Shown here in pieces: positions 7,317 to 14,892 of a stretch of 18,393 nt of DNA. The notes below the pieces were generated by a model, which made no database searches, was not told the origin of the DNA, and worked only from the letters and a program-made list of their open reading frames with translations. The stretch comes from Leucobacter_A sp035514995. GTDB lineage: Bacteria; Actinomycetota; Actinomycetes; Actinomycetales; Microbacteriaceae. Both the position numbers and the translations under genes were made by a program. Each line of letters opens with the position of its first letter. The stretch's first letter is position 1. The DNA lies in the NCBI GenBank assembly GCA_035514995.1, contig DATJCC010000042.1, forward strand, positions 1 through 18,393. Direction: 5' to 3'.

Positions 7317-7961
7317 CTTCTCAGTTTTAGGTTTAAATTTTCTTGCACTCTTCTGAGATTTGATGAGCTCCTGTAGCTCTCCATCAATAAGCTCTTGGAT
7401 TCGGCTTTCGCGCTCCCGTTTATATTCCTTGGTGCCGCCACCACCGTAGTATGGGTGACCTGCTCGATCCTTTAACGAATCGCCAATCTCTTCCCACGCC
7501 TGCGTTAAAGCAACATTAGCTGTCGCCTTCACAAAGTCTTGATCTTCAGCCTCAGCTTTTAAGTTGCTCGCCAAACTCTCATAAACTTCTTGCCTATGTT
7601 TTAAAGTGCGCAGGTCATCGTTACCGTATTCAGTTTCTTGCCAAGCACTCCTACCGTGCTTGCGCACCTCGTCACGAATACGTTTTATATGATTAGCGTC
7701 TTTTATTCGCTCGGCAGAGAGCTCTTCAAGCTTCTCAACAACCATCGCATTGATCTCTTCAGCGTCATAATCTATGTCGCGCCGCAGAGCGTTCATAATT
7801 ATCGTATTTTTTACGCTCATGCGCACGGCAACATTAGCGACCAGTTGCCCCTGCTCAACGATTTCATCTACAGGAGCAAGGATACGCTCAGGAAGACGCC
7901 TGGATGATCTCTTTTTAGTAGTTTTTTTGCGTTTACTTTTACCAAAAAGCCTTTTTATCAT
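7314..7961 (-). CDS. conserved-looking basic, charged protein of unknown function
   Basis: I choose ATG 7961 (215 aa) over GTG 7976. The sequence GGTGGAAG just upstream of this ATG is a fair Shine-Dalgarno, whereas the GTG has nothing at a proper distance. The protein starts with a very basic tail (MIKRLFGKSKRKKTTKKRSSRR). A helical, charged body follows with no membrane segment or signal peptide: VDEIVEQGQLVANVAVRMS, VVEKLEELSAERIKDANHI, RHGRSAW-like and KHRQEVYESLASN segments. Near the C-terminus is YYGGGGTKEYKRERESRIQEL, a glycine turn and another helix. The overall layout recalls a hypothetical protein family I associate with Microbacteriaceae, but no catalytic motif is visible. The basic tail could bind nucleic acid, which is a guess. 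It lies downstream of pheT on the same strand, separated by a possible terminator hairpin. Confidence 0.78.
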   Translation of the reverse strand: MIKRLFGKSKRKKTTKKRSSRRLPERILAPVDEIVEQGQLVANVAVRMSVKNTIIMNALRRDIDYDAEEINAMVVEKLEELSAERIKDANHIKRIRDEVRKHGRSAWQETEYGNDDLRTLKHRQEVYESLASNLKAEAEDQDFVKATANVALTQAWEEIGDSLKDRAGHPYYGGGGTKEYKRERESRIQELIDGELQELIKSQKSARKFKPKTEK

Positions 7962-8007
7962 TCGTCTTCCACCCACCTTCTGTTGTTTTTAACGACTGCA
8001 TAGTTGT

Positions 8008-8027
8008 CGCGACTGCAAACAGTCACG
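8008..8027 (-). terminator. possible hairpin terminator downstream of pheT
   Basis: On the minus strand this is an 8-bp stem (CGTGACTG / CAGTCGCG, one G-T pair) with a TTTG loop, about 85 nt after the pheT stop and before the next minus-strand gene. No U-run follows directly. It could be a U-less terminator, as is common in actinobacteria, or an mRNA 3'-end hairpin. Confidence 0.4.
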
Positions 8028-8064
8028 ATTATCACTATTATTCACTATTTCGGCGGGTTAAGGT

Positions 8065-8136
8065 TTAATCTCGCATGCGCGCAACATGTTAATCTCGCAT
8101 ACGCGCACCGTGTTAGTCTCGCATACGCGCACCAAG
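8065..8136. repeat. 24-bp tandem repeat x3 covering the pheT stop codon
   Basis: There are three head-to-tail 24-bp units: 8065-8088, 8089-8112 and 8113-8136. Read on the minus strand, the first-transcribed unit (8136-8113) encodes the last seven residues of PheT plus stop (LGARMRD, TAA). The other two units repeat this in the same frame as HGARMRD-stop and HVARMRD-stop. The two extra copies are therefore an in-frame duplication of the gene end lying after the working stop codon. Confidence 0.95.
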
Positions 8137-10650
8137 GTTAGATTCAGCAAGTCGCACACCAGCCATTTTAGCTTCACTCGCCTCTTCAGCCTTCAAAGTG
8201 CGATCTGCAGATCTAAACAGCATCGCGAAAGTGAGCGCTTTTTGCCCCTCGTCAATACCTTTGCCTCGGTAATCATCAACCAAACTAATGTTTTCAAGTA
8301 GCTCGCCTGAGCCTTCTTTAACAGCAGTCATCACTTCGTGAGCCGGAATCTTTGCATCGACCAGCAAAGTCACATCTTGAGTAGCTGCCGGATAGGTTGA
8401 AAGACTAGCCGCCTGGGGTTCCCGCGGAGCGTGATGCATCAGGAGCCCCAGATCGATTTCAACAGCAGAAACCCTCCCCGGTAAGTGCATCTCAGCAGAT
8501 ACCTCAGGCAGTAGTTCCCCTGCGAAGCCCACAGCGATCGACCCGGTTTCACTCTTCACAAAAATTTCTGCTGTGCGACCCGGATGGAAAGCCTGATGTG
8601 ATCCCTGCCTGACATAAATTTCTGCGTCGACAGCATGCGCCACAAGCTTCGCAGCGTCAATAGCGTCGGCCCAATCAACATGCCTCTCAGCAATACCCGG
8701 CTGTTTTGGTGTAGCCCGGCCAAGTAGCAAAGCCGCCACCATCAACGGCTGCTCAGGGATTGAATCGTTAAGCTCACGCAAAGTTTCAGGTGAAGGTTTC
8801 ACACCAATCGGTGGCACAAATGAAGTGCCAAGATTCTGATGCGGGTGAAAAACACTGCCAATTTCAAGTAGCGCCAAATCGTTTGATCCGCGGCTAACAT
8901 TTCGATGAGCTGCGTGGATCAAACCTGGTAGCAGAGAACGCCGCATAAAAGTAGCTTCACCGTCTAGCGGATTCGCTAGTTTAACCGCCTCAAGGTCGGC
9001 ACCATTTTCGCGTTTTGGCGCTCCGAAAAGGTTATTTTCTGCACGACTCACAAATGGATAGTTTTGCACCTCGGTATAACCGGCAGCACAAACCCAGTCT
9101 GCTGTGCGGCGACGCAGAGTCTGTTCCCGCGTGAGGCCTCGACCAGACGGTGCTGTCGGGAGCACAGCCGGAATACGGTCGTAACCTTGTATGCGGGCGA
9201 TCTCTTCGATTAAGTCTTCGCGGCGGGTGAGGTCGGATCTCCAGCTGGGCGGAGTAACTATAAATCCAGTTTCAGCGGATCCCGCAACTTCACACCCGAT
9301 CATCTCCAAAGAGGTGCGCACCTCTTCAGCTGTATACGCAACTCCGACGAGCGCTTCAGCCGCACCAACCGCGAGCTCTATCTGAGGTGCTTCGTAGGTC
9401 GCAACAAGGTCTGAACCAATCGGGTCAGCAGTGCCGCCGCCATGCTCAACCAACAGGTCAACCATCCGCTGTGCTGCCGCTCTGCCTACGAGCGGATCAA
9501 CCCCACGCTCATACCGCTTCGACGCCTCGCTCGGCAGTTTGTGTCTGCGAGCTGTGCGCGCGATCGAGACCGGATCAAAGAAAGCAGCCTCTATCAGAAT
9601 GTCTGTAGTTGTTTCATCTGTTTTGGTTGACTCGCCACCCATAACACCTGCAAGCCCAATCGGGCCCGACTCGTCAGTGATCAACAGATCTTCGGTGTTT
9701 AGTGTGCGCTTCTGCCCGTCGAGAGTGGTTAGAGTCTCACCAGCACGAGCTCGTCGCACTGTGATCCCACCCTGCAATTTTTTGAAGTCGTAAGCGTGCA
9801 GAGGATTGCCAAGTTCAAGCATCACATAGTTAGAAATGTCGATTGACAGCCCTAAGGAGCGAATTCCAGCCAGTTGCAAGCGTGAAACCATCCAGGCCGG
9901 GGTTGGCGCTTCAGGGTTAACCCCACGCACGAGTCGCGTTATAAAACCTGTACAACCGGGCTTCCCGTGAATTGGGGCGTCGTCCTGCAGCTTCACTTCA
10001 AAACCCGAAGCTGGAGCTATATCAACTGTCAAAGCGGGGTCTGTGAATTTCGCACCGGTTGAGTGCGAGATTTCGCGGGCAACACCGCGTAACGAAAATG
10101 CGTAGCCGCGATCAGGCGTGACATTAATTTCTACTGCGCGATCGTCAAGCCCCAAAAGCTCGATAGCGTCTGCGCCGATTTCAGGGTCGAGCCCCATGCG
10201 TGAAAGCACAATGATGCCATCGTGGTCATCACCCAAACCAAGCTCCAGCTGTGAAGCTATCATGCCGTCAGAGACATGACCGTAAGTTTTACGTGCCGCA
10301 ATTTTAAAATCACCGGGCAAAACCGCTCCCGGCAGAGTCACAACGACTTTATCTCCCGCCTCAAAGTTGTGTGCGCCACAAACTATGCCTCGCACATCGC
10401 CTTCTCCGTCAGCTGCCTGCTGACCCTCAGGAGCGACCCGCACCTGACACCAGTTAATCGTTTTGCCGTTAGAATGCTCTTCGGCTTCACGCGAGATGAC
10501 CTCGCCAACGACAATGGGCCCGGTGACATCAAAAGAACGGATAGATTCTTCTTCAAAACCCACACGTACTAAATCTTCGTGCAATTGTTCAGGAGTTATG
10601 TCTTTTGGAAGCTCAACAAACTCACCAAGCCAACCGAGTGAAACTTTCAT
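8113..10650 (-). CDS. pheT: phenylalanine-tRNA ligase beta subunit
   Basis: The 845-aa beta subunit of the cytoplasmic alpha2-beta2 PheRS, which charges tRNA-Phe. Domains appear in the usual order. First is the N-terminal part with the EMAP/tRNA-binding fold (about 40-155, VVGEVIS...GIVCGAHNFEAGDKVVVTLPGAVLPG). Next is the B3/B4 editing domain (about 210-390, SLGLSIDISNYVMLELGNPLHAYDF), followed by B5 (about 400-480). The catalytic-like module comes next (TAPSGRGLTREQTLRRRTADWVCAAGYTEV...). Last is the C-terminal anticodon-binding FDX-ACB domain (LSTYPAATQDVTLLVD...). Length is normal for actinobacteria. The ATG overlaps the pheS stop by one base, and GGAGG lies 9 nt upstream inside pheS, so translation is coupled. 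Its last codons are tandemly duplicated downstream. Confidence 0.98.
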   Translation of the reverse strand: MKVSLGWLGEFVELPKDITPEQLHEDLVRVGFEEESIRSFDVTGPIVVGEVISREAEEHSNGKTINWCQVRVAPEGQQAADGEGDVRGIVCGAHNFEAGDKVVVTLPGAVLPGDFKIAARKTYGHVSDGMIASQLELGLGDDHDGIIVLSRMGLDPEIGADAIELLGLDDRAVEINVTPDRGYAFSLRGVAREISHSTGAKFTDPALTVDIAPASGFEVKLQDDAPIHGKPGCTGFITRLVRGVNPEAPTPAWMVSRLQLAGIRSLGLSIDISNYVMLELGNPLHAYDFKKLQGGITVRRARAGETLTTLDGQKRTLNTEDLLITDESGPIGLAGVMGGESTKTDETTTDILIEAAFFDPVSIARTARRHKLPSEASKRYERGVDPLVGRAAAQRMVDLLVEHGGGTADPIGSDLVATYEAPQIELAVGAAEALVGVAYTAEEVRTSLEMIGCEVAGSAETGFIVTPPSWRSDLTRREDLIEEIARIQGYDRIPAVLPTAPSGRGLTREQTLRRRTADWVCAAGYTEVQNYPFVSRAENNLFGAPKRENGADLEAVKLANPLDGEATFMRRSLLPGLIHAAHRNVSRGSNDLALLEIGSVFHPHQNLGTSFVPPIGVKPSPETLRELNDSIPEQPLMVAALLLGRATPKQPGIAERHVDWADAIDAAKLVAHAVDAEIYVRQGSHQAFHPGRTAEIFVKSETGSIAVGFAGELLPEVSAEMHLPGRVSAVEIDLGLLMHHAPREPQAASLSTYPAATQDVTLLVDAKIPAHEVMTAVKEGSGELLENISLVDDYRGKGIDEGQKALTFAMLFRSADRTLKAEEASEAKMAGVRLAESNLGARMRD

Positions 10651-11690
10651 TAAACTAAACCTCCGAACTGGCGGTTGAAACGCACATCGCCTTCAACCAT
10701 GTCACGCATATCACTAATATCATTGCGAAATTGCAGGGTGCGTTCGATGCCCATGCCAAACGCAAAACCCTGGTATTCGTCAGGGTTGATACCCGCCGCA
10801 AGCAAAACATTCGGGTCGACCATGCCGCAACCGCCCCATTCAACCCAACGTGCACCACCTTTTGCGCCTGGATGCCAAACATCTAGCTCAGCGCTCGGCT
10901 CGGTGAAAGGAAAAAAGTTTGCACGTAAACGAATTTTTGCTTCTTCACCAAACATTTGGCGGGCGAGATGCTCGAGAGTGCCGCGCAGGTGAGCCATTGT
11001 GAGCCCCCTGTCGATTGCTATCCCCTCAACCTGATGAAAAACGGGTGTATGGGTGGCATCTAGCTCATCGGTACGATAAACCGTGCCCGGAGCTATCACA
11101 TATAGCGGTAGCTCGCGAGTCAAAAGAGAGCGGATCTGTACGGGAGAAGTGTGGGTGCGCAACAGCAAATGTCTGTTGTGCGGTTCAACAAAAAAAGTGT
11201 CTTGCATCGCACGTGCAGGATGGTCGGGGTCGAAGTTTAGTGCGTCAAAGTTAAACCATTCGTGTTCGAGCTCTGGGCCTTCAGCGACTTCCCAACCCAT
11301 ACCGGTAAAAATGTCTGCGATATCGTCTTGTAGCTTGGCAAGTGGGTGCCGAGCCCCCGTGCGCACTCGCTGCGGAGCAGCTGTCACATCTACTGTTTCA
11401 GCTACCAGCCGCGCCTGAGCTTCTTTTTCTTCGAGCAAAGCTTCATGCTTTTTAAATGCGCCCTCTATTTTGCCTTTCGCCTGACCCATCATTTTTCCGG
11501 TGGCGGCTTTTTCTTCTTTTGGCACTTCGCGCATTTTTGAGTTCAGTTTAGAGATTGTAGATGCCTCAGCAACGTGAGCTAATCTAACCTGTTTCAACTC
11601 GTTTAAAGAGTCCGCGGCGTCAATTGCCGCGAGCGCCTCAGCGACTGCCTTTTCTACGGCTTCTGGGGTAATTGGATTAAGTTCTGACAC
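10650..11690 (-). CDS. pheS: phenylalanine-tRNA ligase alpha subunit
   Basis: The 346-aa catalytic alpha subunit of PheRS, a class II synthetase. The N-terminal coiled coil (about 1-95) contacts tRNA. HPLAKLQDDIADIFTGMGWEV opens the core. Motif 2 is around YRTDELDATHTPVFHQVEG, and motif 3 is GFAFGMGIERTLQFRNDI, whose Arg binds ATP. FNFDALNFDPDHPARAMQDTFF is the hallmark of PheS. It starts at GTG 11690, since the ATG at 11700 is out of frame. A TAGAAT box lies 8 nt before the GTG and no Shine-Dalgarno is evident, so a leaderless or near-leaderless start is likely. It diverges from the copper-module membrane protein across less than 80 bp. Confidence 0.98.
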   Translation of the reverse strand: MSELNPITPEAVEKAVAEALAAIDAADSLNELKQVRLAHVAEASTISKLNSKMREVPKEEKAATGKMMGQAKGKIEGAFKKHEALLEEKEAQARLVAETVDVTAAPQRVRTGARHPLAKLQDDIADIFTGMGWEVAEGPELEHEWFNFDALNFDPDHPARAMQDTFFVEPHNRHLLLRTHTSPVQIRSLLTRELPLYVIAPGTVYRTDELDATHTPVFHQVEGIAIDRGLTMAHLRGTLEHLARQMFGEEAKIRLRANFFPFTEPSAELDVWHPGAKGGARWVEWGGCGMVDPNVLLAAGINPDEYQGFAFGMGIERTLQFRNDISDMRDMVEGDVRFNRQFGGLV

Positions 11691-11698
11691 GAGACACC

Positions 11699-11704
11699 AT
11701 TCTA
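11699..11704 (-). promoter_or_regulatory. -10 box TAGAAT for pheST
   Basis: On the minus strand TAGAAT ends 8 nt before the pheS GTG start. With no Shine-Dalgarno, the start codon is probably at or near the 5' end of the transcript. Confidence 0.45.
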
Positions 11705-11755
11705 CCCCGAACTGTTTAATGTTGCTTATGCATGCAAGTTCTCAGGTGCAAGTTT

Positions 11756-11761
11756 TATAAT
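11756..11761 (+). promoter_or_regulatory. consensus -10 box TATAAT, leaderless promoter of the copper module
   Basis: A perfect TATAAT is followed by 6 nt and then GTG 11768, in frame with the membrane protein. The box lies inside the longer reading frame that starts at ATG 11732, which argues that the longer frame is not the real gene start. No -35 match is seen. Confidence 0.6.
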
Positions 11762-11767
11762 TCAAGT

Positions 11768-12424
11768 GTGGAACCTTCCAAGTACCCAATCAGCAGGAGC
11801 GCGAGCTCTTCTCGTAGCTCTCGCGCTGTTAAAGGTACTGTAATTGCTGTAGCTTCTACCGTTGTCGCCGCTACTTCGCACATTCTTGCGGGCGGAAACA
11901 TCCCCACTCCAGTTGCTCTTTTAGTTACCGCAGTAGTAGCTTTACCGCTTGTGATTTTGTTGCTGAGCAAGCGGCTTGGGATTGCAGGCATGACTGCAGC
12001 GGTGGGTTTCACTCAAGCGCTTTTTCACACTATTTTTGTTTATGCTGGCACTGGCTACCGGCCGGGCTCTGGTGATCCGCTACCTGCTCACGCTGCGCAC
12101 ATGGGTATGGTCGAAAAGTTTGTGCCCACGGCACAGGTCGGTTCTAGCGCAGATCTAATGATGTTATTTGGCCACGCAGTCGCAACGGTTTTAACCGTGT
12201 GGCTGATTCGTCGCGGCGAAGTTGCTTTAAAGCGTATCGCGACATCTCTTCGGCGCATATTTTTACCTACTGCTTCGCTTTCCGCGTCGCAAACCGCTGC
12301 TCTTCGGCCGCATAAACTCTGCTGGATAAATTACAGCAGTAAGCCAATTATTTCTAGTTTTCTTTTGACGAGCAATTTATCGCTTAGAGGCCCACCAGTT
12401 CTGACCCTGCAACCGAAACATTAA
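11768..12424 (+). CDS. four-helix membrane protein with His/Met motifs, linked to the CopC module
   Basis: I prefer GTG 11768 (218 aa) over ATG 11732 because of the consensus -10 box exactly 6 nt upstream. Four membrane segments are visible: about residues 24-43, 49-66, 70-93 and 127-147. Each of the first, third and fourth carries a histidine (His38 in SHILAGG, His87 in ALFHTIF, His136 in LFGHAVAT). The loop before helix 4 has PAHAAHMGM (His108, His111, Met112, Met114), and helix 4 has Met131/Met132. This pattern suits copper or haem binding in the membrane. The C-terminal tail is long and polar, ending near RGPP, a feature I associate with related actinobacterial proteins next to CopC or YcnI-like genes. 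Its position first in the module with copC and a PCu(A)C gene supports a role in copper handling. That role is inference. Confidence 0.72.
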   Translation: MEPSKYPISRSASSSRSSRAVKGTVIAVASTVVAATSHILAGGNIPTPVALLVTAVVALPLVILLLSKRLGIAGMTAAVGFTQALFHTIFVYAGTGYRPGSGDPLPAHAAHMGMVEKFVPTAQVGSSADLMMLFGHAVATVLTVWLIRRGEVALKRIATSLRRIFLPTASLSASQTAALRPHKLCWINYSSKPIISSFLLTSNLSLRGPPVLTLQPKH

Positions 12425-12484
12425 GCACAAGATTAATCGAGCATGCAAGCTCAAGATCATTTTCGTCAAGGTGAAAGGATTTCC

Positions 12485-13060
12485 GTGAGGATCTCAACTT
12501 TCTTTACAGTTCTACTACTATTTTTCTTTGGTTCGGCAAGCGCCGCACTGGCTCACGACGTACTTGTAGATCAAGTGCCAAACGACAAAGCGGTGCTCGA
12601 GACAGCGCCTGAGCAGATCACATTAACATTCAATAACTCCCTCATCGATATCGGTGAGGGAGCGACTGTGATGAATGTGCTCGACAGTGCAGGCAACCTG
12701 GTTGTTGGGGATGCTCCTACGATAACTGGGATGGATGCTGTGCAGGAGATGCCGGAGCTTGAAGACGGTGCCTACCATCTTGTTTGGCGGGTGGTGTCGA
12801 GCGATGGGCATCCAATCAGTGGCACTTCTACGTTTGCTATTGGTGCTGATGGGGCAGCTATGCTCGAACAGCTTCCCGCGCTTGAAGATCTCAATGTGGC
12901 CAATGTGGCAGAAGATGCTGAAGACGCAGACAGCGCTGAAAGTACAGTCGATGCTGAAGATGAATCTGGCCTACCTCTTCCGGCAGTTATTGCGCTGCTT
13001 GTCGCGGGGGCGGGCGTGCTCATAACGGTAATTGTGCTGATGGTAAGAAAATCAAAATAA
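12485..13060 (+). CDS. CopC-domain copper-binding protein, membrane-anchored
   Basis: GTG 12485 (191 aa) is favoured over ATG 12443 because AAAGGA lies 6-8 nt upstream, and because it puts the signal peptide at the very N-terminus. The signal (VRISTFFTVLLLFFFGSASAALA) ends just before His24, so mature protein begins HDVLVDQVPND. In CopC the free N-terminal His is a Cu(II) ligand. The other expected ligands are present in SSDGHPISG (Asp107, His109). The CopC beta-sandwich spans about 24-125. An acidic linker follows (EDAEDADSAESTVDAEDE), then a C-terminal membrane helix (VIALLVAGAGVLITVIVLMV) and basic end RKSK. This is the YcnJ/CopC-type anchored form found in Gram-positives. CopD-like helices are absent, so it is a carrier and not a transporter on its own. 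It is followed after about 24 bp by the PCu(A)C lipoprotein gene. Confidence 0.92.
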   Translation: MRISTFFTVLLLFFFGSASAALAHDVLVDQVPNDKAVLETAPEQITLTFNNSLIDIGEGATVMNVLDSAGNLVVGDAPTITGMDAVQEMPELEDGAYHLVWRVVSSDGHPISGTSTFAIGADGAAMLEQLPALEDLNVANVAEDAEDADSAESTVDAEDESGLPLPAVIALLVAGAGVLITVIVLMVRKSK

Positions 13061-13084
13061 TTTACTTAATCTGAAGGAAATACT

Positions 13085-13675
13085 TTGAAACTTAATAAAT
13101 CAATATCTACAACTATGCCTAAATCAGTCTCGATCGCGGGCGCTGCTTTAGCTCTATCGCTTACTCTCGTGGGGTGCGGGCAGAGCGCAACAGCGGATTC
13201 TTCAAACGAAACAACACAGGGCACGGTTCAAGAATCTGCTGAACTCACACTCGTGGGCGGCTGGACTAAAGCAACTGATGGTATGACCGGCGTGTTTGGT
13301 ACGCTCACTAATCCTGGTCCTGAAGAAGTCACCCTCGTCGGTGCTTCCAGCCCCATTGCGGGCATGGTCGAACTTCACGAAACCGTTGTGACCGGTGGCA
13401 ACATGAAAATGCAAGAAATCGAAGGTGGATTTGTGATCCCCGCGGGCGGTAGCCTCGAACTCGAACCCGGTGCAAACCACATCATGCTGATGGATCTTGA
13501 CAGAGAGCTCCTCCCAGGAGAAGAACTCGAGATCACTCTCCTCTTCTCTGACGGAACCGAAAAAGAGCTCCTCGTAGAGGTTCGCGACTTTGCCGGCGCC
13601 ATAGAGGAGTACGCTCCAGGTGATCACGATCACGACCATGATCACGACCATCATGATGAAAAAACCAATGACTAA
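13085..13675 (+). CDS. PCu(A)C family copper chaperone lipoprotein with His-Asp tail
   Basis: A 196-residue lipoprotein starting at TTG 13085 with gaagga 6-7 nt upstream. Lipobox LTLVG-C31 marks a lipidated Cys. The PCu(A)C (DUF461) domain covers about 50-160. It shows the copper site as His98, then Met109 (His-x10-Met), then His132-x-Met134, matching the family pattern closely. Relatives deliver Cu(I) outside the membrane to cytochrome oxidase Cu_A or to other copper enzymes. The C-terminal tail DHDHDHDHHDEKTND is a likely metal-binding extension not needed for the fold. The DNA coding for the tail contains the possible start codons of the next gene. In Streptomyces lividans a similar lipoprotein (ECuC) lies beside Sco and the Dyp peroxidase DtpA. 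No Sco is present here. Confidence 0.95.
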   Translation: MKLNKSISTTMPKSVSIAGAALALSLTLVGCGQSATADSSNETTQGTVQESAELTLVGGWTKATDGMTGVFGTLTNPGPEEVTLVGASSPIAGMVELHETVVTGGNMKMQEIEGGFVIPAGGSLELEPGANHIMLMDLDRELLPGEELEITLLFSDGTEKELLVEVRDFAGAIEEYAPGDHDHDHDHDHHDEKTND

Positions 13676-14870
13676 CCTCCCAAGTAAAGGTCTCTCAAGG
13701 CAAAGTCTTTCAAGGCGAGGCCTCTTTACAGGGGTTCTGGCGGGTGCATCCACAGTGGGTGCGCTCGCCAGCGCGTCGGCAGGGTTTCCGGGAGCCAAAA
13801 CGCTCGCCGGAAACCCCATCATTGACGGCGACGAGACAATACCCGCCACCGGAATGCACCAGGCCGGAATAATTACGCCACCGACAGCACACATCCGCTA
13901 CCTTGCCTACAGTTTGAAACCCGAAACAGACCGAGAAGCTTTAACCCGGCTGTTTCGAATTCTTACCGCAGACATTGAAGCGCTCACAAGTGGTGAGCCG
14001 CCAATAGTCGACACTGAACCAGAACTGGCTGAAGTGCCCGCACGGTTAACTGTAACGGTCGGGTTTGGGCCGGAACTTGTTAACCGGGTTGATCCAGCGT
14101 TGCGCCCAGAATGGCTTGCTCCTCTTCCGGCCTTCAGCCGCGATCAGTTAGGCGACGATTTCAATAACGGTGACCTGCTGCTGGCGATAAGCAGTGACGA
14201 TCCAACAACGCTGGCTCATGCTGCCAGAATGTTGTTGAAGAGCGTGCGCTGGTTTGCTGAACCGCTCTGGAGGCAAGACGGGTTTAGATATGCGCGGGGG
14301 TCGCAACCTGAGGGTTCAACGATGCGCAACCTGATGGGCCAGGTCGACGGAACCTCAAACCCTGAGCCGGGCACAGCAGAGTTTGATGAAACTGTGTGGC
14401 TCGATGAGGGCTGGCTTGCCGGTGGTACGGCTATTGTTTTGCGGCGGATCCGCATGGAGCTTGAAACATGGGATATGATCGACCGCCCTGTGCGCGAGCA
14501 GGCCATGGGCCGCGATCTGGCTGTCGGTGCACCACTTACGGGTGTTGATGAGCATGATGAACCGGACTTTGAAGCTAAGGACGCTTTAGGGTTCAATGTG
14601 ATTCCTGATTTTGCTCACATCAGACGCGCCCGCATGGGTGATGAACGGGTGTACCGCCGCTCGGTTAATTACGACGATGGTGATGAGCAGGGGCTTTTAT
14701 TTGTTTGTTACCAACGCGATCCACTAAAACAGTTTGTGCCCATTCAGCAGCGTCTCGATCAGCTCGATTTGATGAACGAGTGGATCACCCACGTAGGGTC
14801 AGCGGTGTTTGCTATCGCCCCAGGGTGGGAGCCGGGTGGGATGCTGGGTGAAACACTGTTGCAGAGCTAG
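13668..14870 (+). CDS. Dyp-type haem peroxidase, Tat-exported
   Basis: I choose ATG 13668 (400 aa), which overlaps the PCu(A)C stop by 8 nt. ATG 13656 or 13653 are possible, and the longer frame from 13620 only adds a shadow of the His-Asp repeat. The N-terminus has a Tat signal (SRRGLF and then an Ala/Gly-rich stretch), so the folded haem protein should be exported. The catalytic signature is present: GQVDGTSNPEP with distal Asp227, DFAHIRRAR with proximal haem His317, and YRRSVNYDDGDEQG with distal Arg near 330-331. Length and domain extent match EfeB/DtpA-type DyPs. Known relatives use peroxide on dyes or porphyrins, or work with copper proteins in oxidase maturation. The gene order with CopC and PCu(A)C favours the DtpA-like copper context. 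Iron-uptake partners efeU and efeO are absent. Confidence 0.95.
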   Translation: MTNLPSKGLSRQSLSRRGLFTGVLAGASTVGALASASAGFPGAKTLAGNPIIDGDETIPATGMHQAGIITPPTAHIRYLAYSLKPETDREALTRLFRILTADIEALTSGEPPIVDTEPELAEVPARLTVTVGFGPELVNRVDPALRPEWLAPLPAFSRDQLGDDFNNGDLLLAISSDDPTTLAHAARMLLKSVRWFAEPLWRQDGFRYARGSQPEGSTMRNLMGQVDGTSNPEPGTAEFDETVWLDEGWLAGGTAIVLRRIRMELETWDMIDRPVREQAMGRDLAVGAPLTGVDEHDEPDFEAKDALGFNVIPDFAHIRRARMGDERVYRRSVNYDDGDEQGLLFVCYQRDPLKQFVPIQQRLDQLDLMNEWITHVGSAVFAIAPGWEPGGMLGETLLQS

Positions 14871-14892
14871 CTGTTTTATTTAGGCTCATAAT

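Noticed and set aside
11732..11767. N-terminal extension of the copper-module membrane protein from ATG 11732
   Set aside because: A consensus TATAAT lies inside this stretch exactly 6 nt before an in-frame GTG, and no ribosome site precedes the ATG.
13202..13894. A 230-codon minus-strand ORF opposite the PCu(A)C and Dyp genes
   Set aside because: It lies antisense to two well-supported genes, its product has no recognisable domain and contains odd low-complexity runs from the His-Asp repeat.
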